The translations under genes were made by a program, and so were the position numbers. From Alphaproteobacteria bacterium (GTDB lineage Bacteria; Pseudomonadota; Alphaproteobacteria; Micropepsales; Micropepsaceae), in assembly GCA_947467345.1 (NCBI GenBank), contig CANIHD010000021.1:1-46530 (forward strand): a DNA stretch of 46,530 nt, in the 5' to 3' direction. Positions within the stretch are counted from its first letter, which is position 1. Every line of letters starts with the position of its first letter. The notes beneath the pieces were generated by a model, which searched no databases, was not told where the DNA came from, and saw only the letters and a list, made by a program, of their open reading frames with translations. Positions 45,283 through 46,530 of this stretch are shown piece after piece.

Positions 45283-46017
45283 ATGACGAATAATATTGCT
45301 GTTTCGGTTGTGGTCCCGGTCAAGGATGAGGCCGGAAATGCGGCTGCCTTGGCGCGCGAGATTGCCGGGGTTCTGCAAGCCTCACGGCCCGGCGCCCATG
45401 AAATTCTGTTCATTGACGATGGCTCGACCGATTCCACCGTGGCGGAGCTGATGGCGTTGCGCGCCGAACTGCCCCAGCTGCGTGTCATCTCGCACGGTCG
45501 CAATCTCGGTCAGAGCCGCGGGGTGCGCACAGGCGTGCAGCACGCGCGCGGGGGGCTGATCGTCACGCTGGACGGCGACGGGCAGAACGACCCCGCCGAT
45601 ATTCCCAAACTCCTGGCGCTGTTCGAGCAAGGCAGCCAGCGCCTCGGCATGGTAGCGGGTCAGCGCCTGAAGCGGCAGGACACATGGCGCAAGCGCATGG
45701 CCTCGCGCTATGGCAATGCCGTGCGCCGCTGGACGCTCGGCGACGACGCACGCGACACGGGCTGCGGCCTGAAGGCGATCAGGCGCGATGTCTATCTCGA
45801 CCTCCCTTATTTCGATCACATGCACCGCTATCTCATCACGCTGGTGATGCGCGAAAATCACGAGGTGCAATTTGTCGATGTCGGCCACCGCGCGCGCGGG
45901 GCCGGAATTTCAAAATACGGCGTATGGGACCGCGCTCTGGTGGGCATGTCAGATCTGCTTGGCGTCGTCTGGCTTAAGCGCCGCTTCCGCGGACCGGCGG
46001 ACACAAAGGAGTTGTAG
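45283..46017 (+). CDS. Glycosyltransferase family 2, polyprenyl-phosphate sugar synthase-like
   Basis: 244 residues. GT-A fold: VSVVVPVKDEAGNAAALARE, EILFIDDGSTDSTVAELMAL, LIVTLDGDGQNDPADIPKLL (DxD region), DTGCGLKAIRRDVYLDLPYF. It resembles DPM1/ArnC without C-terminal membrane helices. It would load a nucleotide sugar onto undecaprenyl phosphate at the cytosolic face, the donor for an ArnT-like enzyme. The stop is one base before the next ATG. Confidence 0.9.
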   Translation: MTNNIAVSVVVPVKDEAGNAAALAREIAGVLQASRPGAHEILFIDDGSTDSTVAELMALRAELPQLRVISHGRNLGQSRGVRTGVQHARGGLIVTLDGDGQNDPADIPKLLALFEQGSQRLGMVAGQRLKRQDTWRKRMASRYGNAVRRWTLGDDARDTGCGLKAIRRDVYLDLPYFDHMHRYLITLVMRENHEVQFVDVGHRARGAGISKYGVWDRALVGMSDLLGVVWLKRRFRGPADTKEL

Positions 46018-46018
46018 A

Positions 46019-46303
46019 ATGAATCAGGTGATGATGTTCCTGCGCGATCCGTGGAACATACTCGGCATATTCGGGCAGGCGCTGTTCGCGTCGCGCTTCT
46101 TGATCCAGTGGTTCAAGAGCGAGATGGAACGGCGCAGCGTCATTCCGCTGGCGTTCTGGTATTGCAGCCTCGGCGGCGGCGTTCTGCTCTTGACCTATGC
46201 GATCTATCGCGAGGAGCCGGTGTTCATCGCCGGCCAGGCCTTCGGCCTTATCGTCTATGTTCGCAACCTCTATCTCATCTTTCGCGAGCGTAAAGCGGCT
46301 TAG
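46019..46303 (+). CDS. LpxB N-terminal-domain (LAB_N) small membrane protein
   Basis: 94 residues, three predicted helices. The domain normally precedes lipid-A-disaccharide synthase but here stands alone: NILGIFGQALFASRFLIQWF, KSEMERRSVIPLAFWYCSLG, then GVLLLTYAIYREEPVFIAGQ and VRNLYLI. Such stand-alone proteins often sit beside DPM1-like GT2 and ArnT-like genes and are thought to help flip lipid-linked sugars, which is inference. Its ATG starts two bases after the GT2 stop, a tight operon. Confidence 0.88.
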   Translation: MNQVMMFLRDPWNILGIFGQALFASRFLIQWFKSEMERRSVIPLAFWYCSLGGGVLLLTYAIYREEPVFIAGQAFGLIVYVRNLYLIFRERKAA

Positions 46304-46382
46304 GAATGGGCGCTGTGCCAAACCTCGTGCTAGTTTCCGCCTTCGCCGTCATCCCGTGGGGTTCGCTATGATGAGATGGTTT

Positions 46383-46407
46383 TGATCTGCCCCCTTCAGA
46401 GTGGTCC
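46383..46407 (+). repeat. IRL of the right IS3-family element
   Basis: About 25 bases starting TGATCTGCCCCC. It pairs with the IRR at the left edge of the window. It starts after ATGATGAGATGGTT, which could be the first codons of a gene cut by this copy. Confidence 0.8.
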
Positions 46408-46445
46408 ATCGACTATTTTAGTCTGGACCCTGAAGGAGAAGACAA

Positions 46446-46530
46446 ATGGGCAAGAAGCACGGGCCTGAGGAGATTATCGGTAAGCTGCGCGAGGCCGAGA
46501 TTATTCTAGCGCAAGGCGGGACGACGGGGG
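46446..46530 (+). CDS. IS3-family transposase orfA, N-terminal part (partial)
   Basis: ATG 46446 after AAGGAGAAGACA opens MGKKHGPEEIIGKLREAEII then LAQGGTT, the typical helix-turn-helix start of IS3-family OrfA proteins, which bind the terminal repeats. It runs off the window. Together with the orfB end at 1-114 it could represent the two ends of one IS type. Confidence 0.88.
   Translation, partial: MGKKHGPEEIIGKLREAEIILAQGGTTG

Larger units (their letters stand above)
46383..46530 (+). mobile_element. Left end of an IS3-family insertion sequence (partial)
   Basis: Begins with the inverted repeat TGATCTGCCCCC TTCAGAGTGGTCC, matching the right-end repeat at 125-148. It is followed by a short leader with GGTCCA/TGGACC symmetry and the first transposase gene. 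It continues past the window. The bases before it (GATGGTT) do not match those after the left copy, so they are not one insertion with its duplication. Confidence 0.85.

Noticed and set aside
1-46530. CRISPR array or phage region
   Set aside because: No regularly spaced repeats and no phage structural, integrase or lysis genes were seen. The only clustered repeats are the extragenic palindromes at 2.1-2.3 kb.
1-46530. Composite transposon bounded by the two IS copies
   Set aside because: The segment between them carries essential housekeeping genes in conserved order, and the flanking bases give no sign of a shared duplication.

Overview
The window looks like chromosomal DNA of an alphaproteobacterium. 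Codon use is GC-rich. The block ptsN - rpoN - lptB - lptA - lptC - kdsD with rnd close by is the usual alphaproteobacterial arrangement, and a DUF1150 gene, a short HRDC-less RNase D and an NDUFA9-like epimerase fit the same class. A Rhizomicrobium/Micropepsaceae-like organism is my guess from overall gene content; it is not proven by the sequence. Both edges lie in IS3-family insertion sequences in the same orientation: the last 38 codons of an orfB plus the right end (1-148) on the left, and the left end plus the start of an orfA (from 46383) on the right. The window may therefore be a chromosomal segment bounded by two copies of one repeat.

Layout. 149-10.9 kb is accessory-like: an ion-channel gene cut by the left IS, a serine-glyoxylate-type aminotransferase, a mosaic of palindromic repeats, a very large TonB-dependent receptor, a TPR/2OG-Fe(II) oxygenase, two small secreted proteins, an aromatic-acid-type MFS permease, and a junction where an MFS gene and a LysR gene have both lost their 3' ends. 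10.9-15.9 kb holds a tandem-GNAT gene broken by a one-base frameshift, a divergent LuxI-type autoinducer synthase, an HU protein with a duplicated Ala/Lys tail, a PabB-PabC fusion and DUF1150. 16-23.7 kb is the envelope/nitrogen block (ptsN, rpoN, lptBAC, kdsD) with a fatty acid desaturase inserted before rnd, then tRNA-Leu(CAG). 23.8-31.8 kb has an NDUFA9-like epimerase, uppP, an exported small protein, mtgA, a GST, queG, a TPR protein, an ABHD10-like hydrolase and a GT4 glycosyltransferase. 31.8-39 kb has an O-methyltransferase relic, thrS, infC (apparent AUA start) overlapping a znuA-like gene, nhaA, corA and an EamA transporter.

38.9-42.9 kb is the most distinctive region. A lysine 2,3-aminomutase with all diagnostic residues is followed on the same strand by two different D-Ala-D-Ala-ligase-like ATP-grasp enzymes and a GNAT acetyltransferase. 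This looks like a compact pathway that makes beta-lysine and then joins and/or acetylates it. The right end (43.4-46.3 kb) carries an ArnT-like GT39 transferase, divergent from a DPM1/ArnC-like GT2 and a LpxB-N-terminal-domain membrane protein. Together these form a plausible lipid-linked sugar system that decorates lipid A or another envelope glycan.

Genome erosion recurs: five damaged genes (the channel, the MFS fragment, the LysR, the tandem GNAT and the O-methyltransferase relic) lie among intact housekeeping genes. No CRISPR array, rRNA, phage or conjugation genes were seen.
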